Assembly (NCBI GenBank): GCA_020199995.1 | Contig: JAIVJM010000012.1 | Span: forward strand, 29,644-93,643 | Direction of reading: 5' to 3' | Length of the DNA stretch: 64,000 nt | DNA from: Acidobacteriota bacterium | GTDB lineage: Bacteria; Acidobacteriota; Blastocatellia; Pyrinomonadales; Pyrinomonadaceae | In this document: positions 43,292 through 52,618 of the stretch, in pieces | Numbering within the stretch: the first letter of the stretch is position 1 | Layout: the number at the start of each line of letters is the position of its first letter | Notes under the pieces: generated by a model | The model's input: only the letters and a program-made list of their open reading frames with translations | The model's database searches: none | Told to the model about the DNA's origin: nothing | Made by a program: the position numbers and the translations under genes

Positions 43292-45066
43292 CGGGCTACG
43301 ACCTGCCGCTCGAAGAGCTGAAGCGTTTCCGCCAGTGGGGGTCGAAGACGCCGGGCCACCCCGAGAACTTCCTCACGCCGGGCGTCGAGATTACGACCGG
43401 CCCGCTCGGACAGGGGTTCGCCAACGGCGTCGGGCTCGCCGTCGGAGCCGCCCACCTCGCGAGCCGCTTCAACCGCCCCGGCTTCCCCGTCATCGCCTCG
43501 CATGTCTATTCAATCGTCTCCGACGGCGACTTGATGGAGGGCGTCGCCTCCGAGGCCGCTTCGCTCGCCGGCCACCTCGGCTTAGGCAACCTCATTTATC
43601 TCTACGACGACAACCGCGTGACCATCGAGGGCTCCACCTCGCTCGCCTTCACCGAGGACGTGCCCCGACGTTTCGAGAGCTACGGCTGGCACATTCTGAC
43701 AGTTGAGGACGGCAACGACCTCGAGGCCATCGAGCGCGCGATTCGTGAGGCCCAAGCCGAGACGGAGCGTCCGTCGCTCATCTCCGTCAAGACCATCATC
43801 GGCTTCGGGATGCCGACCGCCGGGACGCGCAAGGCGCACTCGGACGCGCCCGGCGCTGAGGCCGTCAAGGCGACGAAGCGGAGTTTGGGCTGGCCCGAAG
43901 ACGCGGAGTTCCTCATTCCCGAAGAGGCGCTCGCGCACTTCCGCCTCGCGGTCGAGCGCGGCGAGCAGGCCGAGGGCGAATGGAACGCTCTGGTCGAGAG
44001 TTACGCGAGCGAGCACGAAGAACTCGGTCGCGCGTGGCGCGAGACGATGAGCGGCGAGCTGCCCCGTGGGTGGGAGGAGCACCTGCCTTCGTTTGAGAAC
44101 GCGAAGCCCGTCGCGACGCGCTCGGCAAGCGGCGAAGTCATCAACGCGCTCGCGCCGCACCTGCCGATGCTCATCGGCGGCTCAGCCGACCTCGGCCCCT
44201 CGACCAACACCGACATCAAAGACGGCGGGAGCTTCCAGCACGGCTCTTACGAGGGACGCGTCATGCACTTCGGCGTCCGCGAGCACGCGATGGGCTCAGT
44301 GCTGACAGGGATGAGCCTCAACGGCGGCCTCATCCCCTTCGGCGCGACGTTCATGTGCTTCTCCGACTACATGAAGCCCGCCATCCGCCTCGCCGCGCTC
44401 TCCGAGGTGCAGGTCGTCTACGTCTTCACGCACGACTCCGTGGGCCTCGGCGAAGACGGGCCGACGCACCAGCCCATCGAACAGCTCGCGGGCCTGCGCG
44501 CCATCCCCAATCTCTACGTCATTCGCCCGGCGGACGTGCATGAAGTCCGAGAGGCTTGGCGGACGGCCATCCTGCGCCGCGACGCCCCGACCGCGCTCGT
44601 GCTGACGCGCCAGAAAGTGCCGCTCCTCGACCGGCAGAACGTCTACGCCCCCGCCGAGGGCGCGCGGCGCGGCGCTTACGTGCTCGCCGACTCGACGAAC
44701 GCCGAAGGCGCGACCGTCATGCCGCGCCTCGTCCTACTCGCCACCGGCTCCGAGGTCTCGCTCGCGCTCGACGCGCGCGAGGCATTGCAGAAAGAGGGCA
44801 CGCCCGTGCGCGTCGTCTCGATGCCGTGCTGGGAGTTGTTCGAGGAGCAGGAGAGGGAATATCGCGAGAGCGTGATTCCCCCTTCCGTCACGGCTCGGCT
44901 CGGCGTCGAGGCGGGCGCGCGGCTCGGCTGGGACAGATACGTCGGCCCGTCGGGCGACGTCATCTGCCTCACGCGCTTCGGCGGCTCCGGCCCCGGCGAC
45001 GTGGCGCTCCGCGAACTCGGCTTCAACGTCGAGAACGTCGTCGCCCGCGCCCGCGCCCTTCTGTGA
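43066..45066 (+). CDS. tkt: Transketolase, 5' end missing
   Basis: About 666 residues of a thiamine-diphosphate transketolase lacking only its first residues and start codon. Present: '[20 protein letters not shown]' at the N-terminus, '[17 protein letters not shown]', the ThDP/Mg motif '[20 protein letters not shown]' through '[13 protein letters not shown]', the Pyr-domain Glu in '[17 protein letters not shown]' and '[20 protein letters not shown]'. It shuttles two-carbon units in the pentose phosphate pathway, fitting the adjacent gluconokinase-like gene. No ATG or ribosome site precedes 'LEQLC' in this frame; the kinase frame runs straight into it. Confidence 0.9.
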   Translation, partial: LEQLCINTIRTLSLDAVQKAESGHPGLPLGAAPMAYVLWTRLLRHNPRNPKWQGRDRFLLSAGHGSMLLYSLLHLTGYDLPLEELKRFRQWGSKTPGHPENFLTPGVEITTGPLGQGFANGVGLAVGAAHLASRFNRPGFPVIASHVYSIVSDGDLMEGVASEAASLAGHLGLGNLIYLYDDNRVTIEGSTSLAFTEDVPRRFESYGWHILTVEDGNDLEAIERAIREAQAETERPSLISVKTIIGFGMPTAGTRKAHSDAPGAEAVKATKRSLGWPEDAEFLIPEEALAHFRLAVERGEQAEGEWNALVESYASEHEELGRAWRETMSGELPRGWEEHLPSFENAKPVATRSASGEVINALAPHLPMLIGGSADLGPSTNTDIKDGGSFQHGSYEGRVMHFGVREHAMGSVLTGMSLNGGLIPFGATFMCFSDYMKPAIRLAALSEVQVVYVFTHDSVGLGEDGPTHQPIEQLAGLRAIPNLYVIRPADVHEVREAWRTAILRRDAPTALVLTRQKVPLLDRQNVYAPAEGARRGAYVLADSTNAEGATVMPRLVLLATGSEVSLALDAREALQKEGTPVRVVSMPCWELFEEQEREYRESVIPPSVTARLGVEAGARLGWDRYVGPSGDVICLTRFGGSGPGDVALRELGFNVENVVARARALL

Positions 45067-45078
45067 AGACTGCGCCCG

Positions 45079-45183
45079 CCGTCAGTCGCGAACCGTCAAT
45101 CGTGAATAGAAAATCCACGTTCTTTCCATTCACGATTGACGGTTCGCGACTGACGGCTTTTAGCGATTCACGATTCACGGCTT
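45079..45183. repeat. Heptamer-class inverted array H13
   Basis: Perfect 30-bp arms GCCGTCAGTCGCGAACCGTC... (45079-45108) and its complement (45129-45158), with loop AGAAAATCCACGTTCTTTCC. An extra right-arm copy follows at 45164-45183. Same class and loop core as H10 and H17. Confidence 0.92.
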
Positions 45184-45304
45184 TAACCCGTTACTTCCTC
45201 TCCCGCTTGTCACCCGCGCCCGCATTTGAGAGAATGAGTTCGTGATCTTACATAACGTGGTGACGCGCCCTGTCGGTTTTGATGTTTCCAAGGAGATAAT
45301 AAGA

Positions 45305-46039
45305 GTGAAAGCGGAATTGGAGCAGTTGATCGCTTTACAGAAAAACGACACGAGTATCCGCAGACTACAGGCCGAGTTGGACGCCATCCCTGAAAGGCGC
45401 GCTGAGATCGAGAAGGAATTCGATCAGCGCGCCTTTGAAATTAAGGCCATCGAGACGCAGCGCGACGCGGCGCGCGACGCTCGCCTCCAGCTCGAAAGCG
45501 GGATGGCCGAGCAGCGAGCGCGCGCCGAGAAGGCCGAGCGCGACCTCATGTCTTCGACCAACGCGAAGGCCTACGAGGCGGCGATCCGCGAGGCCGACGC
45601 CGCGCGTAAGCACATCTCCGAGCTGGAGACCAAGATGCTCGAACAGATGGAGAGCTTCGAGCAGGCCGAGAAGACGCTCGGCGAGCGCGAGCCGGAAGTC
45701 GCGCGCCTGCGCGCCGAGTACGACGAGAAGCTCGTCGCCTTCGGCGAGCAGACCGAGAGGCAGACCGAGGAGCTGGCCGCGCGCCGCGCCGAGCGCGAAC
45801 GGCTCACCGCGCATCTCCCGCCCGCGATGAAGAGTCTCTACAACCGCATCAGCACGCGCATCCGCGACGGCGTCGCCGTGGCCGAGGCGCGCAAAAGCTC
45901 CTGCTCGGCCTGCTTCATGTCGCTCAGGCCCGAGGTGATGACCAAAATCCGCCGCGGCGAAGAGATCATCACCTGCGATAATTGCAGCCGCATCCTCTAC
46001 TACATCCCCGCCGAGCAGGCACAGATGACCACTCCCTGA
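45305..46039 (+). CDS. CT398-like coiled-coil hairpin and C4 zinc-ribbon protein
   Basis: 244 residues. A GTG at 45305 preceded by AAGGAG with 9-nt spacing is the best start ('MKAELEQLIALQKNDTSIRR'); the track's GTG at 45242 has no such site. A long antiparallel coiled coil (about residues 5-175) leads to a zinc ribbon with Cys pairs in 'SCSACFMSL' and 'ITCDNCSRIL'. Members of this family (Pfam zf-RING_7; chlamydial CT398) bind sigma-54 and secretion components in Chlamydia; the role elsewhere is unknown. Confidence 0.85.
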   Translation: MKAELEQLIALQKNDTSIRRLQAELDAIPERRAEIEKEFDQRAFEIKAIETQRDAARDARLQLESGMAEQRARAEKAERDLMSSTNAKAYEAAIREADAARKHISELETKMLEQMESFEQAEKTLGEREPEVARLRAEYDEKLVAFGEQTERQTEELAARRAERERLTAHLPPAMKSLYNRISTRIRDGVAVAEARKSSCSACFMSLRPEVMTKIRRGEEIITCDNCSRILYYIPAEQAQMTTP

Positions 46040-46262
46040 CGAGCGAGGCCGCCCGCCGCCCGACCGGGGGCGCGCGCCGGAATAGATGACAGACCGATTG
46101 GTAAGGACGCAGCCCCGCCCGCGTCCTTTTGATTTTCGGCGCGCCTCCGCGACGGCCAGACTCGCCGCGCGGCCCGCCGTTTGTTTGCAAAAGACGCGGC
46201 GGGGCCGGTCTGCGGGGCGGCGCGGCGCGGAAAGAGCTTGTGGAACAAGAGGTGTGACCGAA

Positions 46263-47339
46263 ATGGCGAGCGCGGAGGTTGCAACCCAACGGGACATCGC
46301 GGGCGGCGCGGTGCGTGGAAGTGTTACACGCGGGCGGCGCGCTCGCTGGTGGCTGCGGCGCGGGTCGAAGGGGCGTTTCCGCTACGAGACCGCCGACGGT
46401 CAGAGAGTCACGGACAAGGCGGATTTAGAGCGCATCGAGTCGCTCGCCATCCCCCCGGCGTGGCGCGAGGTGCGCGTCTCGCCCTCGCCGCGCGGCGCTT
46501 TGCAGGCCATCGGCGTTGACGCTTTGGGCCGCGTGCAGCGCATCTATCACCCTTCGTTCGTCGCGCGTCGCGCGCTGCGCAAGTACGAAAAGGTCGAGCG
46601 CTTCGGCCAGAGCCTGCCCGCGCTCCGGCGGAAGACGAACGAAGACATCGCGCGCGCGGGGCTGGGCAAAGAGAGGGTTCTGGCCGTCGTCGTGCGCCTC
46701 ATCAACGACCTCTATTTCCGCGTCGGCTCGGAGGAGAGCGTGAGGCGCTACCGCACCTTCGGCGTGACGACGCTGCGCAACCGACACTTCGAGGTCAAGC
46801 GCGGGGGCCGCCTCGTCTTCGACTTCGTCGGCAAGCATCAAGTCGAGCACCGCCGCATCCTCGTGGACGAGGAACTGGCCGCGCTCATGCAGGAGATCAA
46901 ATCACTTAAAGGCTGGAAGCTCTTCCAGTACATCGGCGAAGACGGGCGGAAGCGGCCCGTCACGGCGCGCGACGTGAACGAGTACATCAAGGCGGCGACC
47001 ACGCCCGAGTTCTCGGCCAGGGATTTCCGCACGTGGGGCGGGACGCTGCAGGCGGCCATCGAGCTGGCGGAGATTGGATACTGCGAAGCCGAGAGGCACG
47101 CTCAGAGCAATGTTGTGAAAGCCGTCAGACGGGTCGCCGAACACCTCGGCAACACGCCGACCGTCTGCCGCAACTGCTACATCCACCCATCGGTGCTCGA
47201 AGCCTACATGGCGGGCCGCACGCTCGAAGAGTTCCGCCCCCGCCGCTCGCGCCGCATCTCCCGCCAGCAGCCCGAATACGACTTGGAAGAGCTGGCGCTC
47301 CTCAAGCTGCTCGGCGCGCACAAGGGCGGCGGCGCATGA
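46263..47339 (+). CDS. Poxvirus-type DNA topoisomerase IB
   Basis: 358 residues from the ATG at 46263 (AGAGGT upstream); the first 59 ORF residues are unsupported. The N-terminal domain shows 'FRYETADGQRVTDKADLERI' and 'ALGRVQRIYHPSFVARRALR' (with the D-x-x-G-R-x-Q-Y-like core as GRVQRIYHP). Catalytic residues lie in 'GSEESVRRYRTFGVTTLRNR' and 'DFRTWGGTLQAA', and the nucleophilic Tyr in 'VCRNCYIHPSVLEAYMAG'. It relaxes supercoils through a 3'-phosphotyrosine intermediate. The 223-bp gap upstream shows no other gene. Confidence 0.92.
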   Translation: MASAEVATQRDIAGGAVRGSVTRGRRARWWLRRGSKGRFRYETADGQRVTDKADLERIESLAIPPAWREVRVSPSPRGALQAIGVDALGRVQRIYHPSFVARRALRKYEKVERFGQSLPALRRKTNEDIARAGLGKERVLAVVVRLINDLYFRVGSEESVRRYRTFGVTTLRNRHFEVKRGGRLVFDFVGKHQVEHRRILVDEELAALMQEIKSLKGWKLFQYIGEDGRKRPVTARDVNEYIKAATTPEFSARDFRTWGGTLQAAIELAEIGYCEAERHAQSNVVKAVRRVAEHLGNTPTVCRNCYIHPSVLEAYMAGRTLEEFRPRRSRRISRQQPEYDLEELALLKLLGAHKGGGA

Positions 47340-47368
47340 CCGCGCAAGAGCGATGTGTGAAGACGACG

Positions 47369-47433
47369 GCGCGTGAAAATGTCGGAGGCCGGCGAGCCGC
47401 AACGTGCTCGCCGGCCTCCGACATTTCACGCGC
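47369..47433. terminator. Bidirectional terminator, 28-bp stem
   Basis: GCGCGTGAAAATGTCGGAGG... (47369-47397) pairs with 47406-47433 except for one bulged A, 8-nt loop. It separates the convergent topoisomerase and secreted-protein genes. Confidence 0.88.
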
Positions 47434-47447
47434 GTCTTGAGTGACTT

Positions 47448-48038
47448 TTACGAACCGGCTGCCGCCGCCGCCGCCGCGCTCGGCGTCCTCTCCAGCTCCG
47501 GTTTGGAAAACTTCTTCAGCATCTTCCAGAGCACAACCACGCTGCCATCCGAGTCCTTCCGCACGACGCGGAAGGCGACGAGCACGTCCGACGTGCCGTA
47601 ATTAACCGAGCGGACGACGTAAGTCTGTTTGGTGAGGACGGTGCCGAGGTTGGCGAGAAAGCCGAAGTTTGCCCCGGCAAAGCCGACGCCGAACTGGTTC
47701 TGCTCCAGACTGATGTCCGAGCCGAAGCCGTACTCATGCGTCAGCCGCGTGAAGGAATAGTAAGAGCCGCCGCCACGCATGGACAATTTCCCGTCCCATT
47801 TCTCGCGCGGCAGCAGTCGGACAATTCCCGTCCGCGGCTGCGCCAGAAACTCCGCGAAGGCGTCGAGGTCTTCGCGCGCGGGCGCGAGCAGCAGGGCCTC
47901 TCTGGCTTTAATCTGTTCGCGCAGAGATTCGATCTCGGCGGCGGCCCGCGCGCGGTCTTGAGTCTGCGCGCGCGCGACGAGCGGGAGCCCGCAGAGTGCG
48001 GCGAGCAGCGCGGCAGCGAAAAGTGTGCGTCTGGTCAT
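47448..48038 (-). CDS. Secreted hypothetical protein
   Basis: 196 residues from the ATG at 48038, which has CGAGG eight bases upstream. Signal peptide ends 'LVARAQ'. A short helix ('RAAAEIESLREQIKAREALL') precedes a beta-rich region with aromatic and Gly repeats ('GGGSYYSFTRLTHEYGFGSD', 'FGVGFAGANFGFLANLG'), and the C-terminus is poly-Ala. No family recognised; probably periplasmic. Confidence 0.6.
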   Translation of the reverse strand: MTRRTLFAAALLAALCGLPLVARAQTQDRARAAAEIESLREQIKAREALLLAPAREDLDAFAEFLAQPRTGIVRLLPREKWDGKLSMRGGGSYYSFTRLTHEYGFGSDISLEQNQFGVGFAGANFGFLANLGTVLTKQTYVVRSVNYGTSDVLVAFRVVRKDSDGSVVVLWKMLKKFSKPELERTPSAAAAAAAGS

Positions 48039-48143
48039 GGCTATACCTCGAAGGATCAAGAGGACAGAAATCAGAAAGGAGAGACGACCGAGCCGATGTT
48101 AGTCCAGAGTGAAAGGCAAGACAAGCGTTTTTGCCGAAACTCT

Positions 48144-48376
48144 CTTCCGCCCGGAGCCCCTCTGAAGGGGCGGGAAAATTTAGCCCACGGCTCGCGCCGT
48201 GGGTATGAGGTGGCATAATAATTCCGTGGAGCCCCGGCAGGAGCGAAAGATAATCAAGTGCCGTGATGCTCAGGCTTGACTGTCTTCCGCCCCTGCCGGA
48301 GCTCAAACTTTTTACCGCGACTTGTTCCCACGGCTCGCGTCCCTCGTCTAAATTCTTCCGCTCCTGCCGGGGCTTC
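48144..48376. repeat. REP-like composite inverted repeats
   Basis: This 233-bp stretch holds several related palindromic blocks: CCGCCCGGAGCCCCTCTGAA, a CCCACGGCtcgcGCCGTGGG hairpin (48183-48202), GAGCCCCGGCAGGAGCGAAA (48229-), its inverted form TTCCGCCCCTGCCGGAGCTC (48284-48303), a second CCCACGGCTCGCG (48328-) and TTCCGCTCCTGCCGGGGCTT (48356-). The same core recurs at 54981. No transposase (such as a RAYT) is seen nearby. It accounts for the 328-bp gap between rtcB and the secreted protein gene. Confidence 0.8.
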
Positions 48377-48387
48377 AAAAAAGGCTC

Positions 48388-49890
48388 TCAGTAATGCTTG
48401 CTCGTCTTTCTTCCGCTCTTCCCTCTATCCTTCTTCCCGCGCCTGCGCTCGTCCACGCCCTTGAGCGAGGCGAGCGGCCAGAGGCGGTGCTCGATCTCGG
48501 CGAGCCCCGCGCCCACGACCGCCTCGATCACCTCCTGCGAAGATTTGTAGGCCGGCGCGGCCTCGTCCAGAGGCACGCGCCCGTCCGTGTTGACCACGAC
48601 ACCGGCCTCACGGTATTCGTCGTCAATCGCGCGCTGCGAGAGCGTGCGCGTCGCATGGCTGCGCGAGAGGCGTCGGCCCGCGCCGTGGTTGACCGAATAG
48701 CCGCTGTTCACGGCACTGGCGAGCGGGCGCAGGATGTAGCTCCAATCCTTGTTGCTGCCGGGGATGAGGACGGGATGGCCGGTCTGCTCCCAGAAGGTTC
48801 CTTTCAATGCGGGGTGGCCCGCCGGGAAGGCACGCGTCGCGCCCTTGCGGTGCACCCAGACCTCGCCGAATTCCGGGTGCCGCTCCCTCTGGACGAGGTT
48901 GTGGCTGATCTCGTAGATGAGTTCGAGTTCGGAGCCGAAGACTTCGGTGAAAGCCTCTGCGACCTGCTCGAAGATGACGAGGCGGTTGAGGATGGCGTAG
49001 TTGCCGCCCGCCGCGACCGCGTTCTGGTAGTCGCGGTAGTGACGCGAGTCCGGCATGAAGTAGCCGAGGTCGAGGTCTGTTATCTCCGCGGGCCGCTCCG
49101 CGCGCGCCATCTCGAAGTAGTTGGTGGCGAGGCCGTGGCCGAACCCGCGGCTCCCCGTATGCACCTGTACGAAGAGCGTGCCCGTCTGCTCTGAGCGCTG
49201 CAACTCGATGAAGTGATTGCCCGACCCGAGGCTGCCCAACTGCTCTAAACCACGCTCCGGCTTCCCTTTGCCACCCCAGGGAATTTGCCAGCCGTCATCA
49301 ACCGGGATGCGGTGCCGTTCGGCACGGCTCCGGTCAAATGATGCGCCGTATTTTTCCACATAATACTCGGCCCCACCACGGACTAAATTTTGAAACTCCG
49401 GCTCCGACAACTTGCCAAGCCTGCGACTCTTGCCGCCCACGCCGAAGGCCACTCGCTCCATTACGGCCTGATTGAATTTTAGTCTCTTGTCCGGAGTGGC
49501 CTCCTCGGCATGAACATCCGACCGTGCGCTCACCATCCCGCAACCAATATCGAAGCCCACGGGGCCCATCGCTATCGCGCCGTTTTCGGTATCCGTCAAT
49601 ACCACGCAACCAACCGGCACACCATAGCCATAATGAGTGTCAGGCGTGATGACCACGAGCCGCGTACCGGGGAAGCGTGTGGCGTTGACGATCTGACGGT
49701 AGAGGATGTCTTCGGCGTCCGCCAGAAGCGTCGGCGTGAGGAAGAGTCGGACGGGAACGTCTCCGGTGTCCTCGGTCTGGAGCTCGTAGTAGCCCGCGCC
49801 GTGCCAGCGCGCGAGGTGTTTCCAGTTGTGCGCGCTGTTCAGTTCTTTCGCGACCTTCAGTGCCTTCGCGTCCGCGTTCTGGTTGCTCAT
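48388..49890 (-). CDS. rtcB: RNA-splicing ligase RtcB
   Basis: 500 residues. Manganese ligands and catalytic residues appear in 'TPDTHYGYGVPVG', 'GFDIGCGMVSARS' (Cys ligand), 'GSLGSGNHFIELQ', 'VHTGSRGFGHG' and the guanylylated His in 'SVNHGAGRRLSRSHA'. It joins 2',3'-cyclic phosphate and 5'-OH RNA ends using GTP. Its ATG overlaps the aroK stop (ATGA), an unusual partner; bacterial rtcB is more often beside rtcA/rtcR or archease. Confidence 0.95.
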   Translation of the reverse strand: MSNQNADAKALKVAKELNSAHNWKHLARWHGAGYYELQTEDTGDVPVRLFLTPTLLADAEDILYRQIVNATRFPGTRLVVITPDTHYGYGVPVGCVVLTDTENGAIAMGPVGFDIGCGMVSARSDVHAEEATPDKRLKFNQAVMERVAFGVGGKSRRLGKLSEPEFQNLVRGGAEYYVEKYGASFDRSRAERHRIPVDDGWQIPWGGKGKPERGLEQLGSLGSGNHFIELQRSEQTGTLFVQVHTGSRGFGHGLATNYFEMARAERPAEITDLDLGYFMPDSRHYRDYQNAVAAGGNYAILNRLVIFEQVAEAFTEVFGSELELIYEISHNLVQRERHPEFGEVWVHRKGATRAFPAGHPALKGTFWEQTGHPVLIPGSNKDWSYILRPLASAVNSGYSVNHGAGRRLSRSHATRTLSQRAIDDEYREAGVVVNTDGRVPLDEAAPAYKSSQEVIEAVVGAGLAEIEHRLWPLASLKGVDERRRGKKDRGKSGRKTSKHY

Positions 49891-50447
49891 AAATCACCTG
49901 CCCGAAGTTCTCCGGTTTTCCGAAACTGTATCCCGCGCGCCTCTCGTGCGACCTCGGCGGCGAGTTCCGCGGCGCTCCGCTCCGACGTCACGCGGACGCG
50001 GAGCGCGGCGAGGCCGTAAGCCTGATGCCGCGCATCATAAAGCTCCCGCGCGCTTGCGAGGTCGCGCGCGAACGGTCGCTCTTCGTCTTTGTCGCCGATG
50101 ACTCTGTGCCAGCACAAATCGAACGGCGCGTCGAGCCAGACGGTGAGGCAGCCGTGCCCGGCGACGAGTCGGCGGTTGCGTTCGAGCGTCCACGCGCCGC
50201 CGCCGAGCGCAACGACGCGCGCCCGCGTCGAGGCCAGCACGTCGCCGAGCGCGAGCGTCTCCACTTCGCGGAAGGCCGCTTCGCCTTCTTCGTCAATCAA
50301 CCGTTGCGGCGTGCGGCCCTCGCGCGCGGTGATGAACTCGTCGAGGTCAACGGCGTCGCACGCGAGCACGCGCGACAGCTCGCGCGCGACCGTCGTCTTG
50401 CCCGCGCCCATGAAGCCGGTGATGACGATGCGCGGCGTCCCCTTCAT
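49887..50447 (-). CDS. aroK: Shikimate kinase
   Basis: 186 residues from the ATG at 50447, which overlaps the aroA stop. Walker A is 'GFMGAGKTTVARELS', the shikimate-binding Asp/Arg are in 'AVDLDEFITAREGRT' and 'EEGEAAFREVET', and 'ALGGGAWTLERN' is the conserved GGG loop; the lid has 'EERPFARDL'. It phosphorylates shikimate in the step before AroA, so the two are functionally as well as translationally linked. Confidence 0.93.
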   Translation of the reverse strand: MKGTPRIVITGFMGAGKTTVARELSRVLACDAVDLDEFITAREGRTPQRLIDEEGEAAFREVETLALGDVLASTRARVVALGGGAWTLERNRRLVAGHGCLTVWLDAPFDLCWHRVIGDKDEERPFARDLASARELYDARHQAYGLAALRVRVTSERSAAELAAEVAREARGIQFRKTGELRAGDL

Positions 50448-51817
50448 CTCTCCGTCACCGATTCGAGGAGGTCGAAGAACTCCGGGAACGAGACGCCGAC
50501 GCATTCGCGCGCGCCTTCGATTTCGGACGCGCCCGTGGCCGCGAGCGCGGCGACGGCGAAGGCCATCGCGATGCGGTGGTCGCCGTGCGCGTCGAGCCGC
50601 GCGCCGCGTAAGTGAGTCGGCCCGCCCACGCGCAAGCCGTCCTCGAACTCCTCGACCTCCGCGCCCATCGCGCGCAAGTTTCTAACGGTCGCACCGATGC
50701 GGTCTGACTCTTTGACGCGCAGCTCCCCGGCATCGCGAATCTCCAAGCCCCCCTCGACCTGCGTCCCCACGACGGCGAGCACCGGCAGCTCGTCAATCAA
50801 CTGCGCGATGAGAGGGCCGCTGAGGATGTTCGCGCCTGCTTCTCTCGGCGCGAGCCCGCCGCGCCCCCCGCCGCCACCGCGGACGACGATCTCGCCGACC
50901 GGCTCGTTGCAACGCTCGCGCACGCCCTCAGCCCGCACCTCGGCGCCGAGCAAGTGGAGCGTGGAGAGCACCCCGGCACGCGTCGGATTAAGGCCGATGC
51001 CCGCGATCTCCAGAGCGGAGCCGGGGAGAAGCGCCGCCGCCGCGACGAAGAAGGCCGCCGAAGAGATGTCGCCCGGCACTTCGATGTCGCGCGCCGTGAG
51101 CGCCGCCCCGCCTTCGACCGAGACGACGCGTCCCGAAGACACTTCGGAACCTGCCCCTTCGATGTTTCCGGCCACACCGGATTCGACCGGCACGCCGAAC
51201 CAGCGGAGCATCCTCTCCGTGTGGTCGCGCGTCGCGGCGAGCGGCTCGTGGACGCGCGTCGTCCCGCGCGCGAAGAGTCCGGCCAGAAGGACGCACGATT
51301 TGACCTGCGCGCTGGCGACCGCCATCTCGTAGGCGATTGGGTTCAGTGGCCGCCGCCCTTCGACGCGGAGCGGCGCGTGCCCGTCTTCCGCGCCGAGGCG
51401 CGCGCCCATCAGCTCCAGAGGCTCGATGACGCGGCGCATCGGTCGGCGGCTGAGCGACGAGTCGCCGGTGAGCGTAGTCTCGAAGGGCTGCCCCGCGAGC
51501 ACGCCCGCGAGCAGGCGCATCGTCGTCCCGCTGTTGCCGCAGTCGAGCGGCGCGTCGGGCCGGCGCAGGGCAGCGAGGCTGTCGGCTGAGGAGGCCGCGC
51601 CCTCGACCGTCACCGTCTCGCCCTCGCGGGTGAGCCTGAGGCCGAGCGCTTCGAGACAGCGGAGCGTCGCGGCGCAGTCTTCGCTCGTCGAGTAGTTGGA
51701 GACGCGCGTCGTGCCGCGCGCGAGCGCCGCGATAAGCCCGGCGCGATGCGAGACGGACTTATCGCCGGGCAAGCCCCCGAGACGCCCGCGCAGGCGCTTC
51801 GCCGGTTCGATTCTCAT
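50444..51817 (-). CDS. aroA: 3-phosphoshikimate 1-carboxyvinyltransferase (EPSP synthase)
   Basis: 457 residues. 'LPGDKSVSHRAGLIAALARG' (PEP/S3P site), 'LDCGNSGTTMRLLAGVLAGQ' and 'GDSSLSRRPMRRVIEPL' mark domain one; 'VKSCVLLAGLFARG', 'VPGDISSAAFFVAAAAL' and 'LRVKESDRIGATVRNLRAMG' mark the rest. 'GDHRIAMAFAVAAL' is the C-terminal signature. It makes EPSP in aromatic amino acid synthesis. First gene of aroA-aroK-rtcB. Confidence 0.96.
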   Translation of the reverse strand: MRIEPAKRLRGRLGGLPGDKSVSHRAGLIAALARGTTRVSNYSTSEDCAATLRCLEALGLRLTREGETVTVEGAASSADSLAALRRPDAPLDCGNSGTTMRLLAGVLAGQPFETTLTGDSSLSRRPMRRVIEPLELMGARLGAEDGHAPLRVEGRRPLNPIAYEMAVASAQVKSCVLLAGLFARGTTRVHEPLAATRDHTERMLRWFGVPVESGVAGNIEGAGSEVSSGRVVSVEGGAALTARDIEVPGDISSAAFFVAAAALLPGSALEIAGIGLNPTRAGVLSTLHLLGAEVRAEGVRERCNEPVGEIVVRGGGGGRGGLAPREAGANILSGPLIAQLIDELPVLAVVGTQVEGGLEIRDAGELRVKESDRIGATVRNLRAMGAEVEEFEDGLRVGGPTHLRGARLDAHGDHRIAMAFAVAALAATGASEIEGARECVGVSFPEFFDLLESVTER

Positions 51818-51829
51818 GCCGCGATTCTA

Positions 51830-51911
51830 AGCGATGAGCGATGAGTGATGAAGGAGGAAGGCGCGATTTTCGTCAATCTTTTTTTCCTCACTCATCACTC
51901 ATCACTCATCC
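51830..51911. repeat. Heptamer inverted array H14 (GATGAGC/GATGAGT class)
   Basis: Left arm GCGATGAGCGATGAGTGATG (51831-51850), loop with AGGAGGAAGG..TTTTTTTCC, right arm of TCACTCA units (51887-51911). It lies in the gap between divergent aroA and the RsbW-like gene. Confidence 0.88.
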
Positions 51912-52083
51912 CTCGCCCTCTCCCTTGCCTTTCTTGACAGGCGTGCGGCGGGCGTGTTACACCGTGCAGGCTTCCGGTTCGCATTCCAGTGTTTTGAAGT
52001 GGCGGTGTCTGTCAGGCCGGATTCGCCGGACGAGTCGGCCACGCCAGCAGCCGCAGCCGCCAAGCCCCAGTCTTTGAACAGCA

Positions 52084-52497
52084 GTGACTGAAGAGACCGT
52101 CGAACTGATTCTGCCGAGCCGCATCGAGGCCATCAACGAGGCGGTGACAGCCGCCACGGATGCGGCGCGGCGCGCGGGGCTCGGCGATGACGCGCTGTTC
52201 GGCGTCGAGATGGCCGTGCGCGAGGCGGTCACCAACGCCGTGCTGCACGGCAACCGCGAGGACGAGGGCAAGCCGGTCGAGCTGGGCCTGACGAGTTCGG
52301 GCTCCGAGCTGGTCATCACCATCCGCGACCGCGGCGAGGGATTCGACCCCGGCGCGGTCGACGACCCGACCGCCGAGCAGAACCTCCTCAAAACCTCCGG
52401 GCGTGGTATCCTCTTCATGCGAAACTTCATGGACGAGGTGCGTTGGGAGCCCCACCCGCAAGGCGGGATGGTGGTGCGCATGTCGAAGAAGCGATAA
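52084..52497 (+). CDS. RsbW-like anti-sigma serine/threonine kinase
   Basis: 137 residues starting at a GTG. Single GHKL (HATPase_c_2) domain: N-box 'VEMAVREAVTNAVLHGNRED', G1 'IRDRGEGFDPG', G2 'KTSGRGILFMRNFMDEV'. In RsbW/SpoIIAB systems this protein binds a sigma factor and phosphorylates a STAS partner. The next gene is the remnant of such a STAS protein, so a partner-switch pair was present. A weak TTGACA box lies at 51934. The domain resembles the C-terminal half of the REC-HATPase protein at 28225. Confidence 0.88.
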   Translation: MTEETVELILPSRIEAINEAVTAATDAARRAGLGDDALFGVEMAVREAVTNAVLHGNREDEGKPVELGLTSSGSELVITIRDRGEGFDPGAVDDPTAEQNLLKTSGRGILFMRNFMDEVRWEPHPQGGMVVRMSKKR

Positions 52498-52498
52498 A

Positions 52499-52597
52499 AA
52501 GTTTTCAGTTTTCAGTTTTCAGTTTTGAGCCGGAGGCAAAACGCTTGTCTTCGTGCCGAGAGAAACTGAAAACTGAAAACTGAAAACTGAAAACTTT
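52499..52597. repeat. Heptamer inverted array H15 (TTTTCAG class)
   Basis: Left arm GTTTTCAGTTTTCAGTTTTC (52501-52526), about 36-nt loop, right arm AACTGAAAACTGAAAACTGA (52563-52595). Between the RsbW-like gene and the STAS remnant. Confidence 0.92.
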
Positions 52598-52618
52598 TAT
52601 TCAAGGAGACTTTCCGCA

